Shown: one piece after another, positions 25,367 to 38,310 of the stretch
Position numbering within the stretch: the first letter of the stretch is position 1
Layout of the letters: the number at the start of each line of letters is the position of its first letter
Assembly (NCBI GenBank): GCA_016906335.1
Contig: JADEYG010000002.1
Coordinates: 310,001 to 374,000 of the forward strand
Reading direction: 5' to 3'
Length of the DNA stretch: 64,000 nt
Source: Novakomyces olei
Lineage: Eukaryota > Ascomycota > Novakomycetes > Novakomycetales > Novakomycetaceae
Made by a program: the position numbers and the translations under genes
Notes under the pieces: model-generated
The model's input: the letters and a program-made list of their open reading frames with translations, nothing else
Told to the model about the DNA's origin: nothing
The model's database searches: none

Positions 25367-27935
25367 GAATTTACATATATTATTTGTTTGTTTGTTTCTC
25401 TGTTTTAAATTAGTTTCCTTTCTCTATCCAGTGTACGCGATGATTATATATACCAACTTGTTAGTGCCCCGAGTGTTTGTCCGGAGTGAATGAGCGGCGA
25501 AGGTAACGAGACGATACCGTCCGTGGTGAAAGGGAAAAAAGATGGGCGCGAACAGGAAGAACACTAATTAACTAAAACGGAAGTGCGTTGACGGGGACTT
25601 GTGAGTAAAAGGGAAACATTACATTACAACACAGAAAGTAAAATACATAAACGAATAAGAATCGGAAAAGAAATAAACAAAAGAAAGCGGAAATAAATTA
25701 TGGTGAGCCTACCGGGCTTGAAGGCAAATTGGATTTTAAACTTGCGAGCGCGTGCTTCCTGTGTGCAACTTTTCCATGTAAACAACGCTCAGTACGTATA
25801 TAGATGATAAAGTCTACCGATAAGTGTTGTGCACAACTTTGAGGGAAATTTGTAATTAAAGAGGATACTGATTACATAATAATGTATAAAGCACGTTGAT
25901 AGGTGGGCTTTGACTAGTTTTTGATAAAGTGTTTTATGGAGAATGTTTGATCGCAATGTTGAACTGTCGATTCTACACACAAAAGTCACGCGAACGAACC
26001 AATTATAGATTAATAAAAAGTGCAATTGAACGCATAACCAGCGTAAATCTTTCTCCAAAGCAAATGGAGGGGTCCACATAGTCCAAAATAATGCAAGTTT
26101 CAAGGTTTTTGTCTTTGCGTTTGTGAAAAATGTCGGGCTCATCTTTGAGTTCAAAAAAGGTACATGCAGATGGGTATTAAATTGTTCGTATCACGCATTA
26201 ATTGGTTTTACGGTACATTTATTATGCACTTTTCCGTTTCCCAAAGGAGCAGTCCATAAACTAGATCGAACATCTTTGTATACGATTTAGTGTGAGAGAA
26301 ATGTGGGAGTTTGAACCCAGTTTTGAACAAGTCCGAAATGATTTGCTGTAGCTGTTTGACTGCGGCGTGCTGCTTTCTCAGCGACGTACGATAAAATCTA
26401 ATTTTATGCTTACTTTTTATTGATCTACTTTTGCGTATGTAATTGATTGTTTTAGATACTATAATGATTCTAGCTCTTTAGCCATATCATACTTGTCAGA
26501 TATTTATGGGTTAAGCTGTCATTAATTTATTATCTATCTGGCTATGAGAATCCTGTGCCCATACTATAGCGAAGTCGAGATACGTAGTAAAGTATATCCT
26601 CCCTCATTTAACCTGGTATAAGGACGTTAAATAGACTTTAACCTCAAGCTTCGTGGGGTTGAACACAACACATGTGTGATTGGCGTTATTTTAGCTTTGC
26701 CGCGAATCCTTTTTAATAATTTCCGCTCCAATAATGTAGCTTTATCGCTGCATGCGCCCTTTCTATTTTTATTCTTTTGTTGGTATTTAGTATGAAAAGC
26801 TTTTCGGACGCAGGTCCGAATGGGGGCAGGAATGGAAAGATGATATTATCCAGCTGAGATGTCGTTCAGCTGATAGTTCCAAAGAACCTGTCCAATCAGA
26901 CAGACTAATAATTAAAACTAGAAGGAGCAGAAGGGCAAACTGTGTCTTAGATTTTTTTTGTTTCTCTTTTTTTCTGTATTATTCAGTAGGGAGTACTTGA
27001 GGAATAGGTCCAGATGTTCGAGTAGCAAAAGAAGTCTTTTGGTTTAAGAGCGGTGGATTGTGTGCAATAAAATCGCGAGCTCTATGATTTCTAGGGTTTA
27101 CAGGTTTTCTTCTATGATGATACCGTCATACAACCTGTCTTTCATGCCATGGGGACTTTAACCGTTAATACTTTAATCCATTTAGGCCAGCGTGATTGGA
27201 TTCGTTTTATTTTAAAGACTATAAATCCGGACCAATCGTATTTGGGGATGAGATTTGAAACACGTCCTGATTTACGTTAGTCCTCATTGTTTATCGTTCT
27301 ATTTATGAATATGTTTCTATTCTTACCATTGTAATGGTTGGATTTTCACATAGCTGTACAGTGATTTTCTCTGCAGCATGTGGAACTTCAATTATGCGTG
27401 TTATTTGCAGGTGTTCAAATGTTCATCTTGAGGTTTTTATTTTATTTTGTAGAATACATTCAACTTGAAAGAACCTCTAGCGATAGAGCACAGGGCCAAA
27501 ATTAAACTCTCCTTAACCCGTCGTATAAATTCAATAATGACTGATGGAATTTGTTAAATTTCTGTTGACCTTGGAGATTTGCTATATTGAGAATTCGTAT
27601 GAGTAAAATCTCCATAAATTAAAACTTACCAATTAAGATTTACGTGGAGAAACGTTGGATCCATAAAAAGCCTTTTTCTAGAACAAAAGGCGCAAGTCAG
27701 AATAAAATGTGAAATAAAACGCTCAAGCCAGTTCCAGTCAGTATCGAGTAGTTTCTCTCCTGCTCATCACATTCGATCGTGGTGGGAAATAGATTATGTT
27801 AAGAATACTAAACACAGTAAAGCTTATGAAACTTTGTTGCTATCGGAAATGATAGCGCAGCATCTTAGACATTTGCATCAAGTTCTATATATTTGTCATC
27901 TTGGTCTTAATCGTTAAATTAGAGTGATCTATCTA

Positions 27936-28070
27936 GCCCGCGTGACACCGGCCCAGCTCGACCGTTAGATACGTATTAGCCTGCAACTGTCTCGTGTCTG
28001 CGGCACACCGACTCGATCGTCGAGCTCCGGGCTACTGTGAATCGGTGCCGTGATTGCGTCAAGTCCGGGC
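27936..28070. ncRNA. Candidate structured RNA or cruciform (nested inverted repeats)
   Basis: A GC-rich island in AT-rich intergenic DNA. Complementary segments nest in order: GCCCG (27936-27940) with CGGGC (28066-28070); CACCG (27946-27950) with CGGTG (28043-28047); and GCCCAGCTCGAC (27951-27962) with GTCGAGCT-CC-GGGC (28019-28032), a 12-bp stem with one 2-nt bulge. The terminal loop region is 56 nt. No open reading frame or tRNA boxes explain it. Strand and transcription are unknown. Confidence 0.3.
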
Positions 28071-29376
28071 CGTCAATTAAGCTTTTGTTTTGGCCATAAT
28101 CATCAAAAATATGCCATGCTTGTAATAGGCTAGCAAAGTATTTTATCAGTTTTATTTTTGATATGTTTTATTATGACATTTGGGTTTGCTCAATGAATCA
28201 CAGGCGCGGCTATATTTCTTGAACAGCGACGTATAGCACATATTCTTCTGACTAGTATACTATAGTAGAATATTCAGATTAGATTATAGAGATCATTTAT
28301 ATTGCTATACAATTCACATCTACAGTACCGACTAGTTTGATTGTTCTTACCGAATTGGCCTTACTCTCTCGCGGAAAAACAACCTCCACACTTTTATTTT
28401 GATTGAAGCGAGGTTTTGACTATTCTCTAGATCTTTGCGTTGTTTTCATTGTTAGCGTGCGTCTATCAAGAAATAGTTATTACGATAAACGCGTTTTATT
28501 CTATCGAGATGTAAAGAAATTCGGCCACATATATCTACAAGTTTATTTTGGGTTTGCTCAACGAATTAACTAGTCCTCCCCACACGATCTTTTTCTTTTG
28601 AATATTAATATCATTTATGAGACATATTGAATAGGTAACAAAATCACAAGTCTCGATATCCCCTTTTCGCATCTAACAAATAAAACATACGTTTCGATCC
28701 GCTTGAGAGTGCATTATTATAAATACGAAAATGTCGCAAATACGGAGATACCTCCTCCCTCCGACAATGCCGGTAAATTAAATAAAACAGTCCGGAGATG
28801 CATCTTCCATCCGACGATATCTAAGACGATTGATGCGCTGCAAATCATTGGATCTTCTCTTTCCTCCATAAGTCTTGAAGAGGCTTAATCGCAAAGATTT
28901 GCTTGTCTTAGAATGCTCCCGAAAGGAAATAAGAAAAATTTACGGATACTTGGCGTCCATCCGAACGATTTCCAGCGGGAACGTACTAGTCACAGATATA
29001 TTGTGACCTGACTTGATTATTGAAACCCTTGTCAATCGAGAGAAAACCGAGAGCAAAAGCTCCTCCGCAAACCGTGTGCTTTGAAAGATCACAGACCCGA
29101 CCAAGGCAACAACAAAACTTTCCAATAAACAGATAAAAGTAGGAGGCAATGAGAAACATGAATATTACTGGCGTCAATACCAGCGAAATCGAAGAGACCA
29201 AACCTCTTTACTGCACCCAATACTACATAAACACTTGAATGTGCTGATTTTTATCATCGGATATCGCAAAAACAAAGCCTGCATCGCCCAAAAAAAAATT
29301 TACAATAAATTAAACAGATAAAATAGAAAAAAAAATCGATAAGGAAACCAAGCTTCAATTGCAAAAGAGAAAAATA

Positions 29377-31513
29377 CTATGAACTTCTCGTTATTGCCCG
29401 TAAAAGATCGCGATCTTCGACTGAAGGGGTATCGACACTTTGAGCAGTATTCGATATATCCTTACTTTCCAGAGCTGCAAGACCAGAAGCAATTTTAGCT
29501 AATAACTTGCTTGCCAGGTCATCGGAAACTTGTGCGAAAGACTCTAAAGAATGCAATTCTTGATGCAGACGATCAACTTGAAACTCGACTTCTCTTACGG
29601 CAGGTAAAACAGACTGTGATCCATTAACAGATGCAGAAAGACGGGCAATCTCAACACTGCTTTCCTGGCTATCGGCGGAGGCTTTAGCGCTAGTACTGAC
29701 TGCTTTGGAGTCGTCTGCGGATCTTGACGCTTGTTCATTACTGTGACGAAGAAGAGATTCCCAAGACGCTTCCTCTTTGCGGAGTCTAGTAAAAGTAAGT
29801 ACTGGAAGGGAAACGATGCGAAAAGAAAACAGAAATAAAACAAACGCTCATATCAAGACTCAAAGGTTGGTTCGTTAGTTGGAAATCGCGAAAATGAAAG
29901 ATTATAAATTGAGGATAAAACACAATTCAGTAAAAAAGCTAAAATAAAGGGGGGAACAGTAGAAAGAAGTTGGTAAATCGAATTTAAAGCTTTGCAACAT
30001 ACTTGTTCAATACTTCCGTGCATTCCTGTAATTTCGCTAAATTCGCCAGATTTTGAGGGTGCTTTCTTTTTCCAACAGTGTCAGAACTTATTTCTGACCT
30101 CGAATACCATGATAGTGGTACAGCATTCTCGACAATGTCCTTGAGTACATCGTCCTCAACTACTCGAGCTACCCGAATATTAGCATCAGCGATCCCGACC
30201 AAATTGAGCTAAAAGTCTTTAAATAGCGAGAAAGAAAGAAAGCAAGGGACAATTATTCGGGAATATCGAGAATTAATCAAAACAATGTAACAAAAAAGAA
30301 ATTGAAGTTATATTCGAACAAAAAATGAAGAAATAAAATAAAATATAGACGCTTCTTGTATTCCCGGCAAATATATATTGGCTCCTTTCCCTGAAAAAGC
30401 AACGACTATTTCTCACCTATAGCGGCTACACTTCTGTCCCCCCGCTTGTTTTTTAATTTCTGAGCTTCCATTGCACGCCGGGCTGTCCAAGTTAAAAGCT
30501 GTTTCATGCGTACAGGCTCAGGAAGATCTGAGGATATGTGTCTGTAATACTCCTCCACGGCCAAGTCCGGATGAGGAATTGCTTTGATATTAGTTATACT
30601 GAAAAACAATACAGAGAAAGAAGAAAAAAGAAAGAGAATTCTGAAGATCAAGTACAGAATATAGAATATAAAGCAAGGAGATGAACTGAATGTTTAATAA
30701 TTATCCAAGCAAACTTCTTGAAAATTTTACTATAGAACGTACCTTGAAACTGATTGCCCATAGAACTAGCTCGTTTCCCACGTAAAGACAAGCTAGATCT
30801 CCGGCCGCTCTTGCGTAAATTTTTATTCCGATGAATAATAGGGGTATCTGTTAAAGGAAGCACAACAACGCTGTCTGTGGCCACTGGCTTAGTGGTAGCA
30901 AGATCCTCTTGCCTCGTATCCACATTGACATCGGGCCGAGAAGTCTTTGCTTGCTTTCGCTGGGAATTTCTCTTTGCAACAGGTTCCGGACTCCGTGGTG
31001 GAGTCCGCGCCCGCGCCGACTCTGCCGCACGATCTTTCTCGCTCTTTGACGTTCCAGCACGAACAAATTTGAAACCGTGATCTTCTTGCTCTATTTATGT
31101 TTAGTCATAGGAAAAAATAACACATTTTGAATTTATAGAAACTAAATTTCATCGGCATCGAATTGAGCTCAAAATGATGTCAATATATTAAAATTCAAAA
31201 CAAGACATTGAAAGCAAAAAGAAGTATTAAAACCACTGCTCATACTTTGCCGCTTCCGTTTCTTCTGTCACAGGTCAGTACATATAATGGTGGTACTAGA
31301 AAAAAGGCACAAACTTACGGTATTATTTACATTTGATTCTTTTTTCCGTGATTCTTCGCTCTCACGTTTTTCCGTATTATTAGTGGTGGATTCTCGCTGC
31401 TGTCGCCGTTTGACTTCAGCGCCATTGTGCCCATGATCGTCTTGCATTGTCGACGAAGTTATTGCGGCGGCAGCAGAGGCGGCCGATTGGCGCTCGGACC
31501 GCCGCAAAGCCAT
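29377..31513 (-). CDS. DSN1: Kinetochore MIND/Mis12 complex subunit Dsn1/Mis13
   Basis: Exons on the minus strand are 31513-31319, 31088-30743, 30581-30417, 30208-30003 and 29785-29377, about 440 residues. Family marks are RRSSLSLRGKRASSMGN (the basic, Aurora-B-type motif that links to CENP-C), then IPHPDLAVEEYYRHIS and LPEPVRMKQLLTWTARRA, followed by coiled-coil segments (LNKLRKEEASWESLLRHS, EVEFQVDRLHQELHSLE). The N-terminus is basic, Ser/Ala-rich and probably disordered. Dsn1 joins inner kinetochore to the Ndc80 complex during chromosome segregation. Four junctions fit consensus splice sites, but the exon 3 to exon 4 junction (30417/30208) is off by one nucleotide with every good signal I can find, so a tiny exon, an unusual site or a sequence error is likely there. 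Divergent from DPM1. Confidence 0.88.
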
Positions 31514-31892
31514 CGTCGCCCCCCAAACCAAAGACAATTAAATGAAAAACGAAAAAGATGCGGATATTCGCAAGTGATTTTATAAAAAATCAAGCTGGTA
31601 AGAGACCGGAATTCCGTGTATTGCTATCTACCGCGACCGGCAAACAAAAAGAGGCAGGCTCGGGATGCGTAATATACGTGTCTTTAACCGGAGCAAAAGA
31701 CAATGATACAGTAGAGCTTGGCGCCAATCGGTTTAACAAGTTTTAAGATAATATTGCAAAGGTCCACTGTTCTTTGCAATAGAATCCCAAACGTAGTCAA
31801 TGCGTAGAAAGACGCGACGCCGGTATTGTTTATACTATGCAGTGACAACAGCAAATAATAACAAACAAATAACTAATAATAACAACAATGAC

Positions 31893-31998
<106 letters not shown>

Positions 31999-32025
31999 CT
32001 AGTATAAAGCCCCGACGGCTCTTAA

Positions 32026-32926
<901 letters not shown>

Positions 32927-34114
32927 TCAAAGCGCTTTTACCATGCATCAAGACAACTACAAAATGCATATATATTTCCACATGCACGCCTTTACAATAT
33001 CGTCCTTTTTCCCTGTAATATTCACGAGACAGCATACAACTTTAATACACGACTGGATCATAATGCTCTGTACAGCAGCGAAAAAGACATACTTTTTTAT
33101 AGATTCAAAACCAAACGATACAGTGAGTGGGTTTTGTGTAGCACCTGCTAATACACACGTTTCGAGTGTGGGATCCACATAATACGACGCTATTTCTGCC
33201 GTGCAATATAGACACGGGCCCTATTAAAATTTGCTTAAAACTGCCTACATCTATTCCAGTGGCTTTATTATATATCAGATACTGCTATATATATTTATTC
33301 TGGCATATTTACTCCTTGTACACAATTTACTCTATATTGAAACGTATACTATATGCGCTTAATATGCTCGCAGGCAGAGAAAAAGTTCCGATATTTATAG
33401 ACATATGCACATGCTGGATATATGCGGGTCAGGCATGCCCGCGTGACAGATCATGCTTACCGACTCAACGCGGCCTGCGAAATTTCCAAATTGGACTCGA
33501 GGCATTTAGGTTTAACTGCTCAAAGGTCCTCCATAAACTGGGAACTGCGTCTTTTAAACCATCGCCTTCTTTGAATTTCGCTATCGGGTTTCCTTTTGCC
33601 GCAGATTGTTTGGGTTTGCAGTGTTCCTGCTTTGCTTACCTCGAACTAGAGCAATTGCCCTGGAACTATTCATCCAAGACCTTGATAGAGTTCTATTTAA
33701 ACCTGTTGAGCTTGAGAACGTGTCTGATCATTGATGTCGAGCTAATTAGACTGCAAATTCCTACTGACGGTGCACATTCAACCGATCTGTGACTGGCAGA
33801 CTTCGAGTCTAAGCTTACGGATCTAAGCTTACTCTGCAGATTGTTTACCTGTGGATACTGTGGATAATTATTCTTGTGATATTACTTTCTATTGAATTTC
33901 TGCTGGTTTGCTACCATTGTTTGATATTGTCTTGCTGCTCTGAACGTGTATTGTACTCTACTTGCTAGTATTCTCTTATCGTTTGGTTTTTTAGGGATCA
34001 GAAACAAAAGGAAAAAGCCTTCTGATCCATTCACACTTCTTTTCTGTTTTTCTCTCGCTCTCTCAGTTCCCAAGACAGGTTCGTCCGGCTCTATAACCGC
34101 TTGCGAGATAAGGC
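32927..34114. other. Intergenic with one long open frame of doubtful coding value
   Basis: A plus-strand frame stays open over 33166-33792 (208 codons). It has no ATG until 33364, which would leave 142 residues rich in Cys, Leu and Phe (LNFAIGFPFAADCLGLQCSC) with no recognised domain. I do not call it as a gene. A direct repeat GGATCTAAGCTTAC-like sequence lies near 33810-33833. Confidence 0.4.
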
Positions 34115-36012
34115 ATGGCACCTAATTCAAAGTCGGCTGAAAATCATACACGTCTCCCCAGTGCGAATGGCACAGCAATGGCCCTTAAAACAAGGGCCAT
34201 GCGTGCACTCAGTCTTTCAAATACTGCTGGCCGTCGTCATTACCGGAAATCAAACTCGACCCGTCCAGACCGGTTTATTCCCTCTGGAACACACAGCTTC
34301 TCCTTTAAACTCGACCGGAATAGATCAGTTAGTTCGTCGCGTGTGTGCAATTTTCCCGTCAGTTCAGAATCAAGACTACGTCATGTTTCTTGTCCTTCCC
34401 TCCAAGCACAATCGTCATCATCGATACAGCCTCTTCTGGCAGATGCTCTCGGTATTCATGATGATGATCGAATTATCGTTTTCCAACGGGAAAAACGTGA
34501 ATGTCAACGCTTTGGGACAAGTTCAAGCATTAGTGCTAGTCCGACACTTAGCACTAGCAGCATCTCGTCCTCTCCACTTAGTATTTCGAGCAATAGTGTG
34601 AGGCCGTCAGCCACGATTTCGCGTTCCATAGTGGCCTCACCGGCCCCAACGCTGCTGCCGAACCGTGTACTTGATGCTCCCGGCTTACGTAACGACTTTT
34701 ACGCGTCTCTGGTGGCCTGGAACGTGTTGGGATATATGGCAGTTGCTTTGGGCACTAATCTGTACACTTGGTGGCCGGACAGGGGCACTAGACCCATCTT
34801 TTCAGCGGCCCCCCGTCTTGTCTGCAGCCTTGCTTTCTCTGGCGATGGTTTCGTTCTGGCCATTGGCCTCTCAAACGGCCAAGTTGTTCTCTACGACTGT
34901 ATATCACAACGGCCTCGTGTAAGCATTTCTCATGCTGGCGAAGTCGGTGTCTTAGCCTGGCAGCCTTTACAGCAAAGGCACAAGGGTAATTCTCATGCAG
35001 GTGGAAAGGATCTGCATGGAGTTAAAGAGTATTGTTTGCTAGTTGGTGAAGGCCGAGGGCAGGTTGACGTTTACCAATTAAGCTGGGCAACTGAGGTAGA
35101 TGCAACTTCAAACGGACGTGCAGGTGCTTCAGTGCTCTCGGTGAATAGGCTAAATGAGCATTCAGAGCAGGTCTGTGGTCTGGCTTGGAACGAAGAAGGT
35201 ACAATGTTTGCCACTGGTGGTAATGACAATCGGGCTCTTTTGTACGATAGAAGGGTTGTCTCGACAGAGCCAAGATTGTTACACGAGTGGACGCACATGG
35301 CCGCTGTTAAAGCAATGGCTTTCTGCCCATGGCAGCCGGACATAATTGCTACAGGTGAGATTTATAATAGATCTGTTCCGCGTTGAAACATTTTTATATG
35401 TAAATTGAAATATTTGTAATTAATTAATTAATTTATTTATCTATTTATTTATTTATTACCTGCTTAATTAATTTTTGTCTTTATTTTAATCTTGTATCTT
35501 GTACGTACACTTCTAACTTTGCAGGCGCCGGCACAAAAGATCAGAATGTCCGTATCTTTCATTGCATTACTGGCACTCTACTCTACCAATTTAATAGCGG
35601 CGCTCAGATCACGAGCGTTCTATGGTCGCTCCAGTATAAGGAACTGCTAGTAGCGTTTGGTTTCGGCAGTACTCGCAACAGATCTCGGCTTTCTGTATAC
35701 TCATATCCAGGATTCCGTCGTGTTATTGATGTTCCTGCATCATATGACGAACAGCGGACGACACTGGTTGTGCGTACAGGAGCCGTTCGTGACTCTTCTT
35801 CTTCTTCCTCGTCTTCGAATTCCTTTTTTGGTGACGATAGTGTCGTTATTGCCAGCTCAGATGAAACATTATGTTTTTTTAAGGTTTGGGGCCGCGATCA
35901 ATGGGTACCGAATAGGGGTAACAGAATAATTCGCTGGCACGGAGCTCTGGGCAGCGATATTATGGAGATGTTGGAAGGAATTGAAAAAGGGACTGATGGG
36001 TTTCTTCGATAA
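34115..36012 (+). CDS. Cdc20/Fizzy-family APC/C activator, Ama1/Mfr1-like
   Basis: Two exons, 34115-35354 and 35525-36012, encode 575 residues. The N-terminal 180 residues are basic and Ser-rich, with a C-box-like DRFIPSG near 52-58 (consensus DR[FY]IPxR, here without the last Arg). The family entry motif LLPNRVLDAPGLRNDFY precedes seven WD repeats: NVLGYMAVALGTNLYTW, LAIGLSNGQVVLYD, VCGLAWNEEGTMFATGGNDN, CPWQPDIIATGAGTKDQNVRIF. A Ser run and the C-terminal Leu-Arg (in place of the usual Ile-Arg tail) end the protein. Such proteins bring substrates such as cyclins and securin to the anaphase-promoting complex. Divergence from Cdc20 and Cdh1 suggests the meiosis-specific Ama1/Mfr1 branch; that is inference. 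The intron holds TTAA/TTTA repeats. Confidence 0.85.
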
Positions 36013-36552
36013 ATCATCCGGCCTTTGAGTTTGCACTAGTCTTAAAAGCATTTTTCCATTTATTTTAGACCTGATTTCGTTTGTTATTATTTGAGATGTC
36101 TATTATGAATCGGAAGGCTGTTAATTGAATCAGTAGTTTCATTCATATATCTTTTTTAATTTGACGTTTATCTTATATGTTTATTCTTATCTCATTTGAG
36201 TTGGACGTGTGTCCTGCCTGGTTTGATGCACTCAAAGATGCTTTGATTAAAATTACTTTGAATCGACTGCAAAGCAATTATACAAGCCTTGCTACCATCA
36301 GCTGTCTAATATTTCGCCTCCGCTCGCATCCAAAATACTTGTTGCATTCAGAGAACTGATTACTTCCTGGTTTTTGCTTGTGGGTCTCTTTCTGCTCAAA
36401 AGTTCTGCTCACTTTTCCTTGTCAGTGCAAACATTTCGCACAATTTCATTCATTACACGATCGCATTAATCCCCAAATTCCAAGGAATACTAACAATAGG
36501 AACGGCGCACTATAAACATTCTGCATAAATATTAGGCCCTTATAAAAATGCC
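36013..36552. other. Convergent intergenic space
   Basis: Between the 3' ends of the APC/C activator and the cation transporter. Nothing recognisable; the 36177-36359 frame is short and featureless. Confidence 0.6.
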
Positions 36553-38310
36553 TTAAATATGGCCAGCTGGCTCTGCATGGCTAAAGGGATCAGTTTAGCG
36601 TAGAAAAAAGTGTTGCTTACCTGTAATCCAAGTGTACGAATGCTCGTTCGATAGAAGGATCTTCCATCGATTCTATGGCTAATTGCAAAGACTCTCCAAG
36701 ATCATGGCTGTCTCTAAGGGATATAGACTCGTCTAGCACAACATCGACTTCGCATCTATCAAAGTCAGCAAACTAAATCAAGAAAAATTCAATATGGTAA
36801 AGAGAAGAAAAGCATCTCAATCATAAAATTGAAGAAACGAATTCGAGGCTCGGGTCTGGAAATAAAGCTCTCACATACATCATACTGTCACCTGCATGGT
36901 AAACATGCACGGCTTTAACGTGCCGTATCAAATCGGAGAATCGATATGCCATGTATATGATTTGCTTTTGAATCTCGGGTGACGCCGAGGCTCCGCTCAA
37001 ACGTCTCATATGATCAATTACCCTACACAATGCTAAGTATTTGCCACGCAATTGTCATGAAACTTACGTATGAAGCCATTCAAAGCAAATATAGCAGCTA
37101 ATTAGCAAAGCGCCCAATGCATCCATCCACCAGAGACGAAAATAGCTCCCAACAACAGGAAAGATCAAGGACATTGTGTTGAAAGAAACGTCCTGTGTTT
37201 GAATATCAGCAAAAACATGCTACGGTCCACGAATAAGAAAGTAATAAAATAAATAAATAAATAAATAAATTTATTGAGCCACTCACGTTCATGGCATCCT
37301 GTGCTAGTGCAGCTACTGCAGTAGAATCCGTGATGGTTCGACACCATAGCCAACAAGCGAACTTGATAACGACAGTGGCAATCAAGGTAACAAGTGCCCA
37401 AAACTCGATATGCACGATTTCATGACTCTTTGATCCTAACAAGCGGTAAATTGCCTCTAACCCGACCTGGCAAAACGAGACGATCATTATAGTGCCAAAG
37501 AAAGTCACACCAAGCGGTTCAAAGCGTCGACGTGAGCGAGCAACCGGGTCTGGGATTAGCATCTTTTATTGAAAAGAAGAATAAGACGTACATTCGTAGC
37601 GATCTCTCCAATCATAAGTGCCCGACCACCGTGTGGACAAGTAGATTATTACGGTAGAGAGAAAATCAAGAACGCTATCGACGAGGGAAGCGAGCACCGA
37701 CACGGACGAGGAGAATAGAGCGACAACCAATTTTGCTGCCAGTAAAAGGCTAATGGTTAGAATCGCTTGTTAACGAGCAACTTTTATACCAATTGCAAAA
37801 AAAATTGACATAAATTGCGAGCTGAACAGTGCGCCGCTTTGCTCGATGCAAACTATTGCCGTCTCCCAGCAAGGGCTGTGCCTCTTGATCCTCAGCATCA
37901 GCCCCGTTTGGCTGGTCTGATCTATTATGATACGAGTGCACAATTGAGAAAGGCAGTGGTCCATCCAGCAGAGTATCAACGGCTTCAAATTTATCGATTT
38001 GATCGTTCTTTACGTCAGCGATATACGCAACAATGTATGGCATGCAAAAGGCAAGTGTTACCTGGGCAGTATAAAAGCTGCGAAGTTTACGCGACATGTG
38101 TTTCATACTAGACGGAGCGATTCGGTAACTTTCCCAGTTTATAAGGGGCTTTGAGTTTGTGATCAGACGCTGACTCCGCTCAAACTTGTTCAAGTTTGTA
38201 AGCCGCGACGTAGGCCGTTTCCCACCGTGACTTGGAAAAGTTCGGATCATTGACGGGTGAGTTTGAAACACGATAGGCAGATCGTCGATACTGTCCTGCT
38301 CCGCAGCCAT
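36553..38310 (-). CDS. Cation diffusion facilitator family transporter
   Basis: Eight exons on the minus strand, 38310-38062, 38007-37790, 37749-37592, 37549-37287, 37219-37068, 37022-36875, 36772-36621 and 36580-36553, close to 455 residues. Introns are 39-102 nt, the smallest ending TCTAACCATTAG. After a soluble N-terminus comes NDQIDKFEAVDTLLD, then LLAAKLVVALFSSSVS, and TM2 with the metal-site Asp pair in LVDSVLDFLST. LEPLGVTFFGTIMIVS, NTMSLIFPVVGS, LWWMDALGALLIS and the cytosolic RFSDLIRHVKAVHVY and LRDSHDLGESLQ follow. This is the Mn/Fe-type branch found in fungi and plants (MTP8-11-like), rather than Zn-type with HxxxD. It would export divalent metal from the cytosol into an organelle or out of the cell. 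The last exon codes nine residues, SHAEPAGHI, with the first split. Confidence 0.93.

Larger units (their letters stand above)
25253..29376. other. 4.1 kb gene-free region upstream of the GATA gene
   Basis: By far the longest space in the window. The only sizeable open frame (25789-26154, minus, 121 codons) has AT-biased composition and no features. Frames at 28703-28888 and 28940-29149 also look like noise. I see no tRNA. The region is AT-rich except for a GC-rich, foldable patch at about 27936-28070. Long regulatory DNA or a noncoding transcript is possible. Confidence 0.55.

Noticed and set aside
25789-26154. 121-codon minus-strand frame in the 4.1-kb gap
   Set aside because: Phe/Leu/Thr-rich, no domain and no splice partner. 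It looks like a chance frame.
26280-26340. GGGTTCAAACTCC-like box on the minus strand, as in a tRNA T arm
   Set aside because: No A box, acceptor stem or cloverleaf could be formed around it.
33166-33792. A 208-codon plus-strand open frame between DPM1 and the APC/C activator
   Set aside because: No ATG in the first 66 codons, AT-driven Ile/Tyr/Leu/Cys composition and no recognisable domain. It could be a chance frame; RNA evidence would be needed to call it.
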